A DNA stretch of 64,000 bases from Janibacter sp. CX7 (GCF_024362365.1 NZ_CP101464.1:1-64000); one strand, 5' to 3'. Counted from the first letter of the stretch, positions 15,360 through 23,007 are shown. Numbers and translations: made by a program. The notes: generated by a model not told the origin, from the letters alone.

Positions 15360-15533
15360 ATGAAGAAGGTCCTCGTACTCGTCGCGGCAGCAGCCGGTGC
15401 GGTGTACGCCCGGCGCAAGGTCGAGCTGCATCGTTCTGACAAGGACCTGCACGCGGCCACCAGCCGGATGTCCCGCACTCCCCAGCCTGCTGAGGGCGGC
15501 GTCTGGGCCGCGGCCACCGACCGTCCCACCTGA
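15360..15533 (+). CDS. Small protein resembling the DLW-39 family
   Basis: A 57-residue product starting MKKVLVLVAAAAGAVYARRK, with a short hydrophobic N-terminus followed by a charged stretch and ending GGVWAAATDRPT. It has a strong ribosome-binding site (GAGGAG, 15348-15353) and lies between the Ile and Ala tRNA genes, exactly where actinobacteria encode the tiny DLW-39 proteins, whose C-terminus carries a D-L-W plus A-T-D-like ending. The similarity is partial, so the family name is tentative; that it is a real gene is well supported by position, start signal and codon use. Confidence 0.7.
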   Translation: MKKVLVLVAAAAGAVYARRKVELHRSDKDLHAATSRMSRTPQPAEGGVWAAATDRPT

Positions 15534-15546
15534 TCCACCAGCCCTC

Positions 15547-15619
15547 GGGGGCGTGGCGCAATTGGTAGCGCATCTGCTTTGCAAGCAGAGGGTTGTCGGT
15601 TCGAGTCCGATCGCCTCCA
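15547..15619 (+). tRNA. tRNA-Ala (TGC anticodon)
   Basis: Acceptor GGGGGCG pairs with CGCCTCC (one G-T), D-arm GCGCAATTGGTAGCGC, anticodon arm TCTGC-TTTGCAA-GCAGA with TGC at 15580-15582, T-arm GTCGGTTCGAGTCCGAT. The 3' end reads CCG, so CCA is not encoded. Confidence 0.96.
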
Positions 15620-15626
15620 CCGAGAG

Positions 15627-15665
15627 CGAAGGGGGGTGCACCGCTTGGCGGTGCACCCCCCTTCG
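15627..15665. terminator. Perfect 18-bp hairpin, bidirectional terminator
   Basis: Left arm 15627-15644 begins CGAAGGGGGGTGCACC, loop TTG, right arm 15648-15665 ends with CCCTTCG. It lies 7 nt after tRNA-Ala and abuts the stop codon of the converging MmcQ/YjbR gene. Confidence 0.9.
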
Positions 15666-16019
15666 TCATGCCTGGGGTCGGTACTTCCTCGGCAGCTTGG
15701 CCACGATCGCCTCGTAGGAGTCGTCGACGGCCTCGAGCAGCTCGTCCAGAGGGATCGCGCCGCCGATCATCAGCGTGTTCCAGCCGTTGCGGCCGATGTA
15801 GGCCATGACCGCGGCGTCGGCGGGGTAGCGGGCGAGCCACTCGTCGGCCTCCTCGCGGGTGCTGCCCGCCTTGACACCCACGCCGCTCTCCCCGAGGAAG
15901 GCGAAGATCTTGCCCCGCTCGCCGGGGCCGACCTTGGCGACGAGGTCGCCCTCCCAGGGCTCGTCGGGCCAGGCGCCCGGCAGGCACAGGGCGTGCTCAC
16001 GGATGGCGTCGGCGCTCAT
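15666..16019 (-). CDS. MmcQ/YjbR family protein
   Basis: A 117-residue protein starting MSADAIREHALCLPGAW, with the family's characteristic blocks PDEPWEGDLVAKVG, KIFAFLGE, NGWNTLMIGGAIPLDELLEAVDDSYE and the end LPRKYRPQA. MmcQ/YjbR proteins adopt a CyaY-like fold and are annotated as possible DNA-binding proteins, with no proven role. The frame is open further upstream to 16061, but the ATG at 16019 fits the family start and leaves a 4-nt gap to the marR-type gene, with which it is probably co-transcribed. The stop touches a strong hairpin shared with the tRNA-Ala transcript. Confidence 0.85.
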   Translation of the reverse strand: MSADAIREHALCLPGAWPDEPWEGDLVAKVGPGERGKIFAFLGESGVGVKAGSTREEADEWLARYPADAAVMAYIGRNGWNTLMIGGAIPLDELLEAVDDSYEAIVAKLPRKYRPQA

Positions 16020-16023
16020 GGGG

Positions 16024-16551
16024 TCAGCGTGGCAGGTCTCGAGGCTCGCTGGCGCTCGCACCGCGACCAGCGGGGCCGGCGGGGGCCTGCGAGCAGTCGC
16101 CGATGGCGGTGGCGAAGGCCTCGAGGTGCTCGAGGAAGCGCTCCTGCTCGGCCGCCGGCACGGCGGCGATGCCGTGGCCGTAGACCCGCAGCAGGCGCTC
16201 CATGTCGGCGAGGAAGCGGTCGCGGCCCTGTTCGCTCATGGTGATGACATAGGTCGGCGAGTCCTGCGGGCGGGAGCGCTCGACGACCCCGGACTCGAGG
16301 GCCGCGTGGACCTGCCGGTTGACCGTCGACTGCTCGAGGTCGAGCTCCTCGGCGATCTGGCGAAGGGAGCGCGGCTGCCCGTCGCGCAGCAGCCAGAGCA
16401 GGCGCCCCTCGGCGACCTTGAGCTGCTGGGTCACCTCGACGTGGCGCCGTGCCCGCTCCCACCTGGCCGAGACCTTGATCGCCGTCCAGGCGGGGCCGTC
16501 GGTGGGCGTGAGCGAGGTCTCCGCGAAACCGGCTTGGGCTGTCGACTCCAT
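16024..16551 (-). CDS. MarR-type transcriptional regulator
   Basis: Winged-helix repressor of 175 residues. The DNA-binding core is visible as VAEGRLLWLLRDGQPRSLRQ followed by IAEELDLEQSTVNRQVHAALESGVVERS (about 45-95), with the wing at PTYVITMSEQGRDRFL. It is divergent from an MFS exporter gene and two palindromes lie between them, a typical autoregulated MarR-exporter arrangement; the effector is unknown. TACTCT (16559-16564, minus strand) lies 7 nt before the ATG, so the mRNA is probably leaderless and the operator covers the promoter. The last about 15 codons (GRGASASEPRDLPR) come from a dispersed repeat at 16037-16073 that seems to have extended the gene. Confidence 0.85.
   Translation of the reverse strand: MESTAQAGFAETSLTPTDGPAWTAIKVSARWERARRHVEVTQQLKVAEGRLLWLLRDGQPRSLRQIAEELDLEQSTVNRQVHAALESGVVERSRPQDSPTYVITMSEQGRDRFLADMERLLRVYGHGIAAVPAAEQERFLEHLEAFATAIGDCSQAPAGPAGRGASASEPRDLPR
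16037..16073. repeat. Dispersed TCTCGAG...CAGCGG repeat, copy 1
   Basis: Starts TCTCGAGGCTCGCT and ends GCGACCAGCGG. It overlaps the 3' end of the marR-type gene. Similar units occur at 18074-18109 and 18117-18147. Confidence 0.55.
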
Positions 16552-16592
16552 GATGTGTAGAGTACACATCGCCTTCTTGTGTAGGTTACATA
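16552..16592. promoter_or_regulatory. Two MarR-type operator palindromes between regulator and exporter
   Basis: Site 1, GATGTGTA-GAG-TACACATC (16552-16570), is a perfect 8-3-8 inverted repeat. Site 2, TGTGTA-GGT-TACATA (16578-16592), is the same motif with one mismatch. Their centres are 24 nt apart. Site 1 covers -10 boxes on both strands (TAGAGT at 16558-16563 on +, TACTCT at 16559-16564 on -). Confidence 0.85.
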
Positions 16593-16618
16593 CCCCCTCG
16601 GGACAAGGACCCCTCCTC

Positions 16619-18073
16619 ATGTCAGCTTCGTCGCCGGCCGTCGCGCCCGCGCCGTCCCGCTTCTCACCGGTCGTCGTCATCGTCGTCCTGTGCCTCGGCA
16701 GCTTCAGCGGCGCGCTCATGCAGTCGCTCGTAATCCCGATCCAGGCCGAGCTGCCCAAGCTGCTCGGGACCGACGCAGGTTCTGCCTCCTGGGCCGTCAC
16801 CGCGACCCTGCTGGCCGCTGCTGTGACCATGCCGGTCACCGGGCGCCTGGCCGACATGTTCGGCAAGAAGAAGGTCATGGTCGCCTCCGCCGCGCTCCTC
16901 GCGGTCGGCTCGGCGGTCGCTGCCCTCGGTGACACGCTGACGCCCTTCCTCGTCGGGCGCGTCCTGCAGGGCATGGCCATGGGCTACATCCCGGTCGCGA
17001 TCAGCATGGTCCGCGAGGTCGCGCCGGTCGACAAGCGTGCCGGGGCCGTCGCCGCGGTCAGCGCCACGATGGGTGTCGGTGGCGCCATCGGCCTGCCGCT
17101 CGCCGCCTGGATCGCCCAGGACTTCTCCTGGCACGGCCTCTTCTGGTTTTCCTCCGGCCTCGCGCTCGTCGTCCTGGGCGCCACGCTCGTCGTCGTCCCC
17201 CACGTGCACGACGCGCACCCGGCCCACCTCGACGTCGTCGGCATCATCGGCCTCGCCGTCGGTCTCTGCTCCGCCCTCATCGGCATCAGCAAGGGCTCGG
17301 AGTGGGGCTGGGACTCCGGCCGCACCGTGGGCAGCATCGCGGGTGGCGTCGTGGTCCTCCTCGCGTGGGGCTGGTACGAGCTGCGCCATCGCGACCCGCT
17401 CGTCGACCTGCGCACGACCGCGCGCCGCCCGGTCCTCTTCACCAACCTCGCGGCCGTGCTCATCGGCTTCGGCATGATGGCCCAGGCCATCGTCGTGCCC
17501 CAGCTGCTCGAGATGCCCGAGGCCACCGGCTACGGCCTCGGCCAGACGATCCTCGAGGCCGGCCTGTGGATGGCGCCCGGCGGTCTGATGATGCTCGTCT
17601 TCGCGCCGGTCTCCAGCCGGATGATCACGACCCTCGGCGCGCGCATCACCCTCGCCGTCGGTGCGACCGTCGTCGGCCTGGGCTACCTCGTCGCACTCTT
17701 CCTCATGAGCGCCCCCTGGCAGCTCATGGTCGCCAGCCTCGTCGCCAGTGCGGGCGTGGGCATCGGCTACGCCGCGATGCCCACCCTCATCCTCGACAAC
17801 GTCCCCGAGGCCGAGGCCGGCTCCAGCGTCGGGGTCAACGGCCTCATGCGCTCGGTCGGCACGACGATCGCCGGCGCGGTCATGGCGGCGATCCTCACCA
17901 GCCGCACGATCACCCTCGGCGGCCACGTCATCCCCGACGAGTCGGCCTTCAAGGTCTGCTTCGTCGTCGGTGCCGGGGCGGCGCTCGCGGGCGCCCTCGT
18001 CTGCCTGCTCATCCCGCGCCACCGGGCCCGGGCGGCCACCACCGAGCCGGAGCCGGTGGCGAGCGGGGTCTGA
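16619..18073 (+). CDS. MFS drug-exporter-like transporter (DHA2/EmrB type)
   Basis: A 484-residue polytopic membrane protein. The N-terminal half carries the MFS motif A (GRLADMFGKKKVMV) in the loop after helix 2, and GRVLQGMAMGYIPVAISMV typical of drug:H+ antiporters; about 14 hydrophobic segments can be counted. Substrate is unknown; divergent pairing with the MarR-type regulator suggests export of a small, possibly aromatic or amphipathic compound. The ATG at 16619 lies about 50 nt after the operator-embedded promoter and has AAGGA upstream. A repeat block and a strong hairpin follow the stop. Confidence 0.87.
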   Translation: MSASSPAVAPAPSRFSPVVVIVVLCLGSFSGALMQSLVIPIQAELPKLLGTDAGSASWAVTATLLAAAVTMPVTGRLADMFGKKKVMVASAALLAVGSAVAALGDTLTPFLVGRVLQGMAMGYIPVAISMVREVAPVDKRAGAVAAVSATMGVGGAIGLPLAAWIAQDFSWHGLFWFSSGLALVVLGATLVVVPHVHDAHPAHLDVVGIIGLAVGLCSALIGISKGSEWGWDSGRTVGSIAGGVVVLLAWGWYELRHRDPLVDLRTTARRPVLFTNLAAVLIGFGMMAQAIVVPQLLEMPEATGYGLGQTILEAGLWMAPGGLMMLVFAPVSSRMITTLGARITLAVGATVVGLGYLVALFLMSAPWQLMVASLVASAGVGIGYAAMPTLILDNVPEAEAGSSVGVNGLMRSVGTTIAGAVMAAILTSRTITLGGHVIPDESAFKVCFVVGAGAALAGALVCLLIPRHRARAATTEPEPVASGV

Positions 18074-18147
18074 TCTCGAGACGCTCGTCCCTCGCTCCTC
18101 GATCAGCGGGGGGATAGACGCTCTGTCCTCGCTCCCCGATCAGCGGG
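18074..18147. repeat. Two tandem copies of the TCTCGAG...CAGCGG repeat
   Basis: Unit 18074-18109 starts TCTCGAGACGCTCG and ends CGATCAGCGG. A second unit spans about 18117-18147 (GACGCTCTGTCCTCGC to GATCAGCGGG). Comparing 18080-18110 with 18117-18147 by eye gives about 27 of 31 matches. They lie directly after the MFS gene. Confidence 0.6.
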
Positions 18148-18152
18148 CGGCC

Positions 18153-18190
18153 TGGGGCCGGGGTCCGGATGCAACCGGACCCCGGCCCCA
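18153..18190. terminator. Perfect 16-bp hairpin after the MFS gene
   Basis: TGGGGCCGGGGTCCGG (18153-18168) pairs with 18175-18190 around the loop ATGCAA. It ends the MFS transcript. Confidence 0.85.
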
Positions 18191-18250
18191 CGCGTCTGCT
18201 CAGGTGGACGCGGCCCAACCGTGACCGCGCCGGTGATCAAAGGGGACACC

Positions 18251-18751
18251 ATGCGTACGACCACACACCTGCTGGGCGCGGCCGCGGCCGTAGCTCTCAT
18301 CGCCGGGACCGCGAGCGCGGCACCCGCAGCCACCCGCGCTGGGGGAGGGATCTTCTGGGCCGCACCGACCTGCGAGGTCGCGGTGCACAATGCCTCGGAC
18401 GACCCCGTCGACGTCCTGCTCATGACGGACCAGAACCTCCACTCGGGGGTCGTCCTGCGCGACAACCAGCCACCGCTCGCCCTCTACGACGGCCTCTACG
18501 AGAAGTCGATGCTCCTCGGTCGCGTCGCCAAGATGCCCGACCCGCCGGAGTCGGGAACGGTCCAGGTGCCAGCGGGCGCAACCGCGTCCTTCGCGACCGG
18601 GTGCACCTCGGAGCAGATGCAGGGCCTGGGGCCCACCGTCATCGCGAGCGACCCGGAGTCGGGTGAGTTCCTGCGCCTGTGGAGCAACACCTACTGGCCG
18701 GGTCACACCCACGACAGCACGGGCAACGTGCTGCTCACCTACGGCGGCTGA
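18251..18751 (+). CDS. Secreted protein of unknown function
   Basis: No family recognised. The 166-residue product opens with a clear signal peptide (MRTTTHLLGAAAAVALIAG, cleavage near ASA-AP) and the mature part is short, mostly beta-type, with two cysteines (PTCEVAV and TGCTSEQ) that could form one disulphide. Blocks include HNASDDPVDVLLMTDQNLHSG and the C-terminal WPGHTHDSTGNVLLTYGG. The ATG at 18251 follows GGGGACACC; an in-frame ATG at 18221 would hide the signal peptide. It stands alone between two strong terminators. Confidence 0.75.
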   Translation: MRTTTHLLGAAAAVALIAGTASAAPAATRAGGGIFWAAPTCEVAVHNASDDPVDVLLMTDQNLHSGVVLRDNQPPLALYDGLYEKSMLLGRVAKMPDPPESGTVQVPAGATASFATGCTSEQMQGLGPTVIASDPESGEFLRLWSNTYWPGHTHDSTGNVLLTYGG

Positions 18752-18758
18752 CGCAGGA

Positions 18759-18797
18759 CGAAGGGGGGTGTTCCGCACAGCGGAGCACCCCCCTTCG
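18759..18797. terminator. 18-bp hairpin built from an inverted CGAAGGG pair
   Basis: Arms 18759-18776 and 18780-18797 (one G-T pair), loop ACA. It separates the secreted-protein gene from the hydrolase gene. Confidence 0.88.
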
Positions 18798-18827
18798 ACA
18801 TGGCGTCGACGGGCCTACGGTGCCGAC

Positions 18828-19657
18828 ATGACCGATGTGCAGACCGCAAATCCCGAAATCGCCGCCACCATCGACGTCGGCGGCATCGCCACCAACTACC
18901 ACGACGTCGGCGAGGGCGATCCCGTCCTGCTCATCCACGGCTCCGGTCCCGGCGTGAGTGCCTGGGCCAACTGGCGCGGCGTGCTGCCGACCCTGTCGCA
19001 GCAGCACCGGGTCATCGCCCCCGACGTACTCGGCTTCGGGTACACCGAGCGGCCGGAGGGCGTCACCTATGACATGGCGACGTGGACCGAGCACCTCGTC
19101 GGGCTGCTCGACGCACTCGGCCTGGAGCGGGTCGCGGTCGTCGGCAACAGCTTCGGCGGGGCGCTCGCGCTCAACATCGCGACGCACCACCCCGAGCGGG
19201 TCGACAAGCTCGTCCTCATGGGCGCGGCGGGTGTGCCCTTCGAGATCACCGAGGGCCTGGACAAGGTGTGGGGCTTCGAGCCGTCGCTGCCCAACATGAT
19301 CGAGCTCATGGACGTCTTCGCGTACGACAAGTCGCTGCTCACCGAGGACCTGGCCCAGCTGCGGCTCGACGCGGCGACTCGGCCGGGGTCCACGAGGCCT
19401 TCAGCGCGATGTTCCCCGCCCCGCGGCAGCGTTGGGTCGAGGCGTTGGCCGTGCCCGACGCCGACATCCGCGCTCTCACGCAGCCCGCGCTGATCCTCCA
19501 CGGCCGCGACGACGAGGTGATCCCACTGAGCACCTCGATGCGACTGCACGAGCTCATCGACGACTCGCAGCTGCACGTCTTCGGCCGGTGCGGTCACTGG
19601 GTGCAGATCGAGCACGCGGAGGGCTTCGCGCGGCTCGTCGGGGACTTCCTGGCCTGA
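18828..19657 (+). pseudogene. Meta-cleavage product hydrolase (alpha/beta hydrolase) with a 1-nt frameshift
   Basis: Intact reading would give a 276-residue hydrolase like those that split 2-hydroxymuconic semialdehyde-type ring-fission products. Visible are the oxyanion motif LLIHGSGPGVSAWANW, nucleophile S108 in GNSFGG, the acid in HGRDDEVIP and the histidine in GHWVQIEHAEGF. The frame breaks at about 19385-19389: LDAATRPG continues correctly only if one more G is added to the GGGG run at 19385-19388, after which VHEAFSAMFPAPRQRW follows in the other frame. This is either a true mutation or a homopolymer sequencing error. TACGGT (18816-18821) six bases before the ATG suggests a leaderless mRNA. 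Confidence 0.85.
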
Positions 19658-19743
19658 CGTCCCCTCGCGACGGGCGCGGGGCGCCCTCCTCAGGGATCGT
19701 CTGGCATGACGAAGGCGCCGTCCTGAGGTCGCGCACCGACCGT

Positions 19744-19791
19744 CACGAAGGGGGGTCGGTTCCGCTGGTGCGGAACCGACCCCCCTTCGTG
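19744..19791. terminator. Perfect 21-bp hairpin, bidirectional
   Basis: Left arm 19744-19764 starts CACGAAGGGGGG, loop CTGGTG, right arm 19771-19791. It sits between the hydrolase gene and the converging gene ending at 19815. Confidence 0.9.
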
Positions 19792-19814
19792 CTCAGGGAC
19801 CGTGGGTCAGTGGG

Positions 19815-20861
19815 TCAGGCCTTGCGGTCCTCGTCGACCGGCAGGTCGCCACCGAGGTTGTGCGGCGTGACGTCGCTGCCCTCGGAGGTCTCCGTCGTCG
19901 ACGGGACGGCCGAGTTGTCTGCCCAGTCGCGCGCGGAGCTCCACGCGTCGGTGCCCTCGACCTCGGCCTCGTCCTGGGCGCGAGCCTCGGGGGTGTCCTC
20001 GACCGGGGCGGCCGGGGCGGCCAGCGGGTCCTCGTCGATCGCGGCCGGGGCGGCCAGCGGGTCGGTCGTGGTCGGGGCGTCCGGGGTGTCGGCAGCCTCG
20101 CTCACGGCGGGGGCCGCGGCAGCGCCGGCACCGGCGGCGGCACCCGTGGTGGCCGGGGTGGCGAGCGTCGAGGCGCGACCCGAGGCCGGGGCCTTGTAGG
20201 GGTCGCCGGCCGGCACGGCCCACGGGTCCTTCTTCGGGCCCTGCTTCTGCTTCGCGACGACGGCCGCGATGCCACCGGCGACGAGGGCGAGGAGCAGGAG
20301 CTTGAGGCCGCGACGCTTCTTGCGCGGCTTCTCCCCCTTCGCGGCGGCGAGGGCCAGCTGCGGGTCACGCTCGTCACGCAGCGCGGCGACGACCTCGGGA
20401 GCGCGGACGGCGGCCTCGTCGGCGGCCTTGCGGCCCGCGACGGCGCCGGCGGCAGCCAGGCCGCTCGCGGTCTGGACGACCTTGGGCAGCACCTCGTCGA
20501 CGAGGGTGTCGCGCACGTCCTGCACGTCCTTGCCGGCCTGATCGCCCTTCTTGCGGGCCTGCTTCTGGGCCGAGCGGACCTGCTTGCGCGCCCGCTTGCG
20601 GCCCTTCTTGGCATCCTTGGCGGCCTGCTTCTTGGCCTCCTCGGCCTGCTCCTTGAGGTCGGCGGCCCTGCTCGCGGCACCCTCGCGGGTCGCGGCGGCC
20701 TGCTCCGAGGCGGCGGCCTTGAGCTCCTGGGCCCGCTCGCTGCCGTGCTCGGTGTGCTCGGCGACCTTGTCGATGATCTCGTGCACCTTGAGCGATGCTG
20801 CCTCGGCGGTCTCGTGGGCCTTGACTCGCCCGTCCTCGACCTTGCTGTTCTTCTGGAACAC
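19815..20861 (-). CDS. Single-pass membrane protein with Ala/Glu/Lys-rich helical N-terminus
   Basis: The 348-residue product has a long charged, alanine-rich helical region (about 5-190; KVHEIIDKVAEHTEHGSERA, KEQAEEAKKQAAKDAKKGRK), one membrane helix preceded by KKRR (GLKLLLLALVAGGIAAVVA, about 205-225) and a long Ala/Pro/Asp-rich tail ending in GGDLPVDEDRKA. Streptomyces encode proteins of the same layout (DUF5324) opposite the peptidyl-prolyl isomerase gene, as here; homology is not proven. The GTG start at 20861 has GGAGGA just upstream. Function unknown. Confidence 0.72.
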   Translation of the reverse strand: MFQKNSKVEDGRVKAHETAEAASLKVHEIIDKVAEHTEHGSERAQELKAAASEQAAATREGAASRAADLKEQAEEAKKQAAKDAKKGRKRARKQVRSAQKQARKKGDQAGKDVQDVRDTLVDEVLPKVVQTASGLAAAGAVAGRKAADEAAVRAPEVVAALRDERDPQLALAAAKGEKPRKKRRGLKLLLLALVAGGIAAVVAKQKQGPKKDPWAVPAGDPYKAPASGRASTLATPATTGAAAGAGAAAAPAVSEAADTPDAPTTTDPLAAPAAIDEDPLAAPAAPVEDTPEARAQDEAEVEGTDAWSSARDWADNSAVPSTTETSEGSDVTPHNLGGDLPVDEDRKA

Positions 20862-20982
20862 ACTTCCTCCTGCGCCGATGGGGTACTCCCCCATCCTGCA
20901 CCGGATCGTCGGCCGATGAAACCGATAGGGGCGAGGGGCCCGCCACGTCCTCCCTTCGCCCGCGGTCGTTAGCATGGACGCC

Positions 20983-21504
20983 ATGAAGGCGATCCTGCAC
21001 ACCAACCACGGCGACATCTCCATCGAGCTGTTCCCCAACCAGGCCCCCAAGACCGTCGACAACTTCGTCGGCCTCGCCACGGGCGAGAAGGAGTACCAGG
21101 ACGACGCGGGTCGCACCAACCCGACGAAGTTCTACGACGGCCTCGACTTCCACCGGGTCATCTCCGGCTTCATGATCCAGGGCGGCTGCCCGCTGGGTCA
21201 GGGCGTCGGCGGCCCCGGCTACACCTTCGACGACGAGATCCACCCCGACCTGACCTTCTCCAAGCCCTACCTGCTCGCCATGGCCAACGCCGGCAAGCAG
21301 ATGGGCCGCGGGACCAACGGCTCGCAGTTCTTCATCACCGTCGGCGAGACCCCGTGGCTCAACGGCAAGCACACGATCTTCGGCGAGGTGGCCGACGGCC
21401 CGAGCCGCGAGGTCGTCGACAAGATCGCCGGCGTCCAGACCGGCGCGATGGACAAGCCGGTCGAGCCGGTGACCATCGAGTCCGTCGAGATCGTCCAGGA
21501 CTGA
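20983..21504 (+). CDS. ppiA: Peptidyl-prolyl cis-trans isomerase, cyclophilin type
   Basis: Cytoplasmic proline isomerase of 173 residues. Cyclophilin landmarks: FHRVISGFMIQGG, GPGYTFDDEIHPDL, LAMANAGKQMGRGTNGSQFFIT, and NGKHTIFGEV. The start could be 20974 or 20983; TAGCAT at 20970-20975, a good -10 box, overlaps the first ATG and lies 7 nt before the second, so the shorter leaderless form starting MKAILHTNHGDI is preferred. It corresponds to mycobacterial PpiA (Rv0009) by position, and the rhomboid gene follows after four bases. Confidence 0.93.
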   Translation: MKAILHTNHGDISIELFPNQAPKTVDNFVGLATGEKEYQDDAGRTNPTKFYDGLDFHRVISGFMIQGGCPLGQGVGGPGYTFDDEIHPDLTFSKPYLLAMANAGKQMGRGTNGSQFFITVGETPWLNGKHTIFGEVADGPSREVVDKIAGVQTGAMDKPVEPVTIESVEIVQD

Positions 21505-21508
21505 TCTC

Positions 21509-22429
21509 GTGTCGCTGCCGCCGTCCGGCTGGGGCGGATCGTCCACGGACGGCGGCACCGGCGCCTCCCCGGAGGCGCCGACGTGCCCCCGGCACCCCGA
21601 CCAGATCTCCTACATCCGCTGCCAGCGGTGCCACCGACCGGTGTGCCCGCAGTGCCAGCGCAGCGCGGCCGTCGGCGTCCAGTGCGTCGACTGCGTCCGT
21701 GAGGGCTCGAAGGGGGAGCGCCCCCAGCGCACCGTCTTCGGCGGGCGCGCCACGACCGGCACCGACCGCCCCTGGCTGACGATCTCGATCATCGCCGTCT
21801 GCGTCGTCGTGTGGATCGGCGAGCTGCTCTCGCCCCGGGTCTTCAGCGAGGTGGCCTTCGCCCCCGCCCTCGGCACGAGCGAGCCGTGGCGGCTGCTGAC
21901 CTCGGCCTTCGCCCACAGCCCCAACCAGCCGATGCACATCCTCTTCAACATGCTCGCGCTGTGGCTCGTCGGCGGCTACCTCGAGCGGATGCTCGGCTGG
22001 GCCCGCTATCTCGCGATCTACCTCGTCACCGCGCTCGCCGGCTCGGTGACCTGGCTGCTCTTCCAGCCGGTCAACCCGGCCGACCCCAATGCCTATGTGC
22101 CGATCGTCGGGGCCTCCGGCGCCGTCTTCGGCCTCTTCGCGGCGGTCATCGTGCTCAACCGTCACCTCGGCCGCGACAGCTCGTCGATGATCGCGACGAT
22201 CGCGATCAACGCCGTCATCGGCTTCCTCGTCCCCAACGTCGCCTGGCAGGCCCATCTCGGCGGGCTCGTCGCCGGCGCGCTCCTCGCGGCGGTCATCGCC
22301 CTCTCCCGCAGCCGCCGTCAGCCCGGCCTCGCCTGGGTGGGGATCGTCGCCGTCCTCGCGGTCGTCGTCGTGCTGGGCGTCGCGCGCTATGCCCTCTCCC
22401 CGACCGGCTTCGAGGCCCCCTTCGGCTGA
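21509..22429 (+). CDS. Rhomboid intramembrane serine protease with N-terminal zinc-ribbon
   Basis: The 306-residue protein begins with a cytosolic cysteine-rich module (CPRHPDQISYIRCQRCHRPV, CPQCQRSAAVGVQCVDC; about 30-75) and continues with six membrane helices of a rhomboid. The catalytic dyad is S203 in GASGAVFG and H249 in WQAHLGG; HxxxN-type helix-2 residues appear in AHSPNQPMHILFNM. Rhomboids cleave membrane-protein substrates inside the bilayer; the substrate is unknown. The GTG start is four bases after ppiA, so the two are an operon, as in mycobacteria (Rv0009-Rv0110-like families). Confidence 0.9.
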   Translation: MSLPPSGWGGSSTDGGTGASPEAPTCPRHPDQISYIRCQRCHRPVCPQCQRSAAVGVQCVDCVREGSKGERPQRTVFGGRATTGTDRPWLTISIIAVCVVVWIGELLSPRVFSEVAFAPALGTSEPWRLLTSAFAHSPNQPMHILFNMLALWLVGGYLERMLGWARYLAIYLVTALAGSVTWLLFQPVNPADPNAYVPIVGASGAVFGLFAAVIVLNRHLGRDSSSMIATIAINAVIGFLVPNVAWQAHLGGLVAGALLAAVIALSRSRRQPGLAWVGIVAVLAVVVVLGVARYALSPTGFEAPFG

Positions 22430-22437
22430 TCCGGCCC

Positions 22438-22517
22438 TGTGGACAGGCGAGTTACACGCGTGTCATTTGTCCCCAGATGTGAAAAAGCCTGTGGACAACT
22501 CGAGTTGTCCACAGGCT
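22438..22517. promoter_or_regulatory. DnaA-box cluster with a perfect 32-bp palindrome
   Basis: Two consensus DnaA boxes in inverted orientation, TGTGGACAA (22490-22498) and TTGTCCACA (22505-22513), form the core of a perfect palindrome spanning 22486-22517 and centred on CTCGAG. A third box, TGTGGACAG, lies at 22438-22446 and a weak one (TTGTCCCCA) at 22468-22476. The site lies between the converging rhomboid and crgA genes, so as RNA it would also form a 16-bp hairpin and could serve as bidirectional terminator. It is about 20 kb from oriC. Confidence 0.8.
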
Positions 22518-22566
22518 CTGTGGGGAATCGTCCCCACCGGTGGGTGGGCGCAGCCGCCCGGCCGGC

Positions 22567-22926
22567 TCAGCGCCAGCGTGTCGTCATCGCGAAGCCGGCG
22601 AGGATGAAGGCGAAGCCCGCACCGAGGTTCCACCGGCCCCAGGACTCCACGGGGTACTGCTCCTGGGTGATGTAGAAGGTCACGACCCACACGAGGCCGA
22701 TGAGCATGAGGCCGAGCATGACGGGGACGAACCAGCTGGGGTTGCCCACCCGCTGCGCCTTGACCTTGTGCCGCGAGCCGCTGCGCGTCTCGGCCTCGGC
22801 CGCCGCCGCGCGCTTGCTCGGGTCGCCGGAGCGCGAGGCGCTCTTGGCGGACTTCTTCGCGGTCGTCTCGGCCGACGAGGTGGCCTCGTCGGTCGTCTCC
22901 TGCGCGTCGTCGGCGGGCTTCGCCAC
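22567..22926 (-). CDS. crgA: Cell division protein CrgA
   Basis: CrgA is a small two-helix membrane protein that interacts with FtsZ and septal synthases in actinobacteria. The C-terminal half shows the family sequence NPSWFVPVMLGLMLIGLVWVV, then FYITQEQYPVESWGRWNLGAG and the second helix FAFILAGFAMTTRWR. The product (119 residues) is longer than the usual 80-95 because of an Ala/Thr/Lys/Ser-rich N-terminal tail (1-55). The GTG at 22926 follows GAGGAG. It is divergent from the DUF881 gene, the same order as Rv0011c-Rv0012. Confidence 0.92.
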   Translation of the reverse strand: MAKPADDAQETTDEATSSAETTAKKSAKSASRSGDPSKRAAAAEAETRSGSRHKVKAQRVGNPSWFVPVMLGLMLIGLVWVVTFYITQEQYPVESWGRWNLGAGFAFILAGFAMTTRWR

Positions 22927-23007
22927 TGGGTGCTCCTCGGGTCTGCGGACGTCGTGGCCTAGCGTAGATGCCGAGCACCGCACGACCGACCGAAGGGGGG
23001 TGCCTCC

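Noticed and set aside
19385..19389. Programmed frameshifting in the hydrolase gene
   Set aside because: The family has no known recoding, and no slippery heptamer or downstream pseudoknot is evident; a lost G in the G-run explains it simply.
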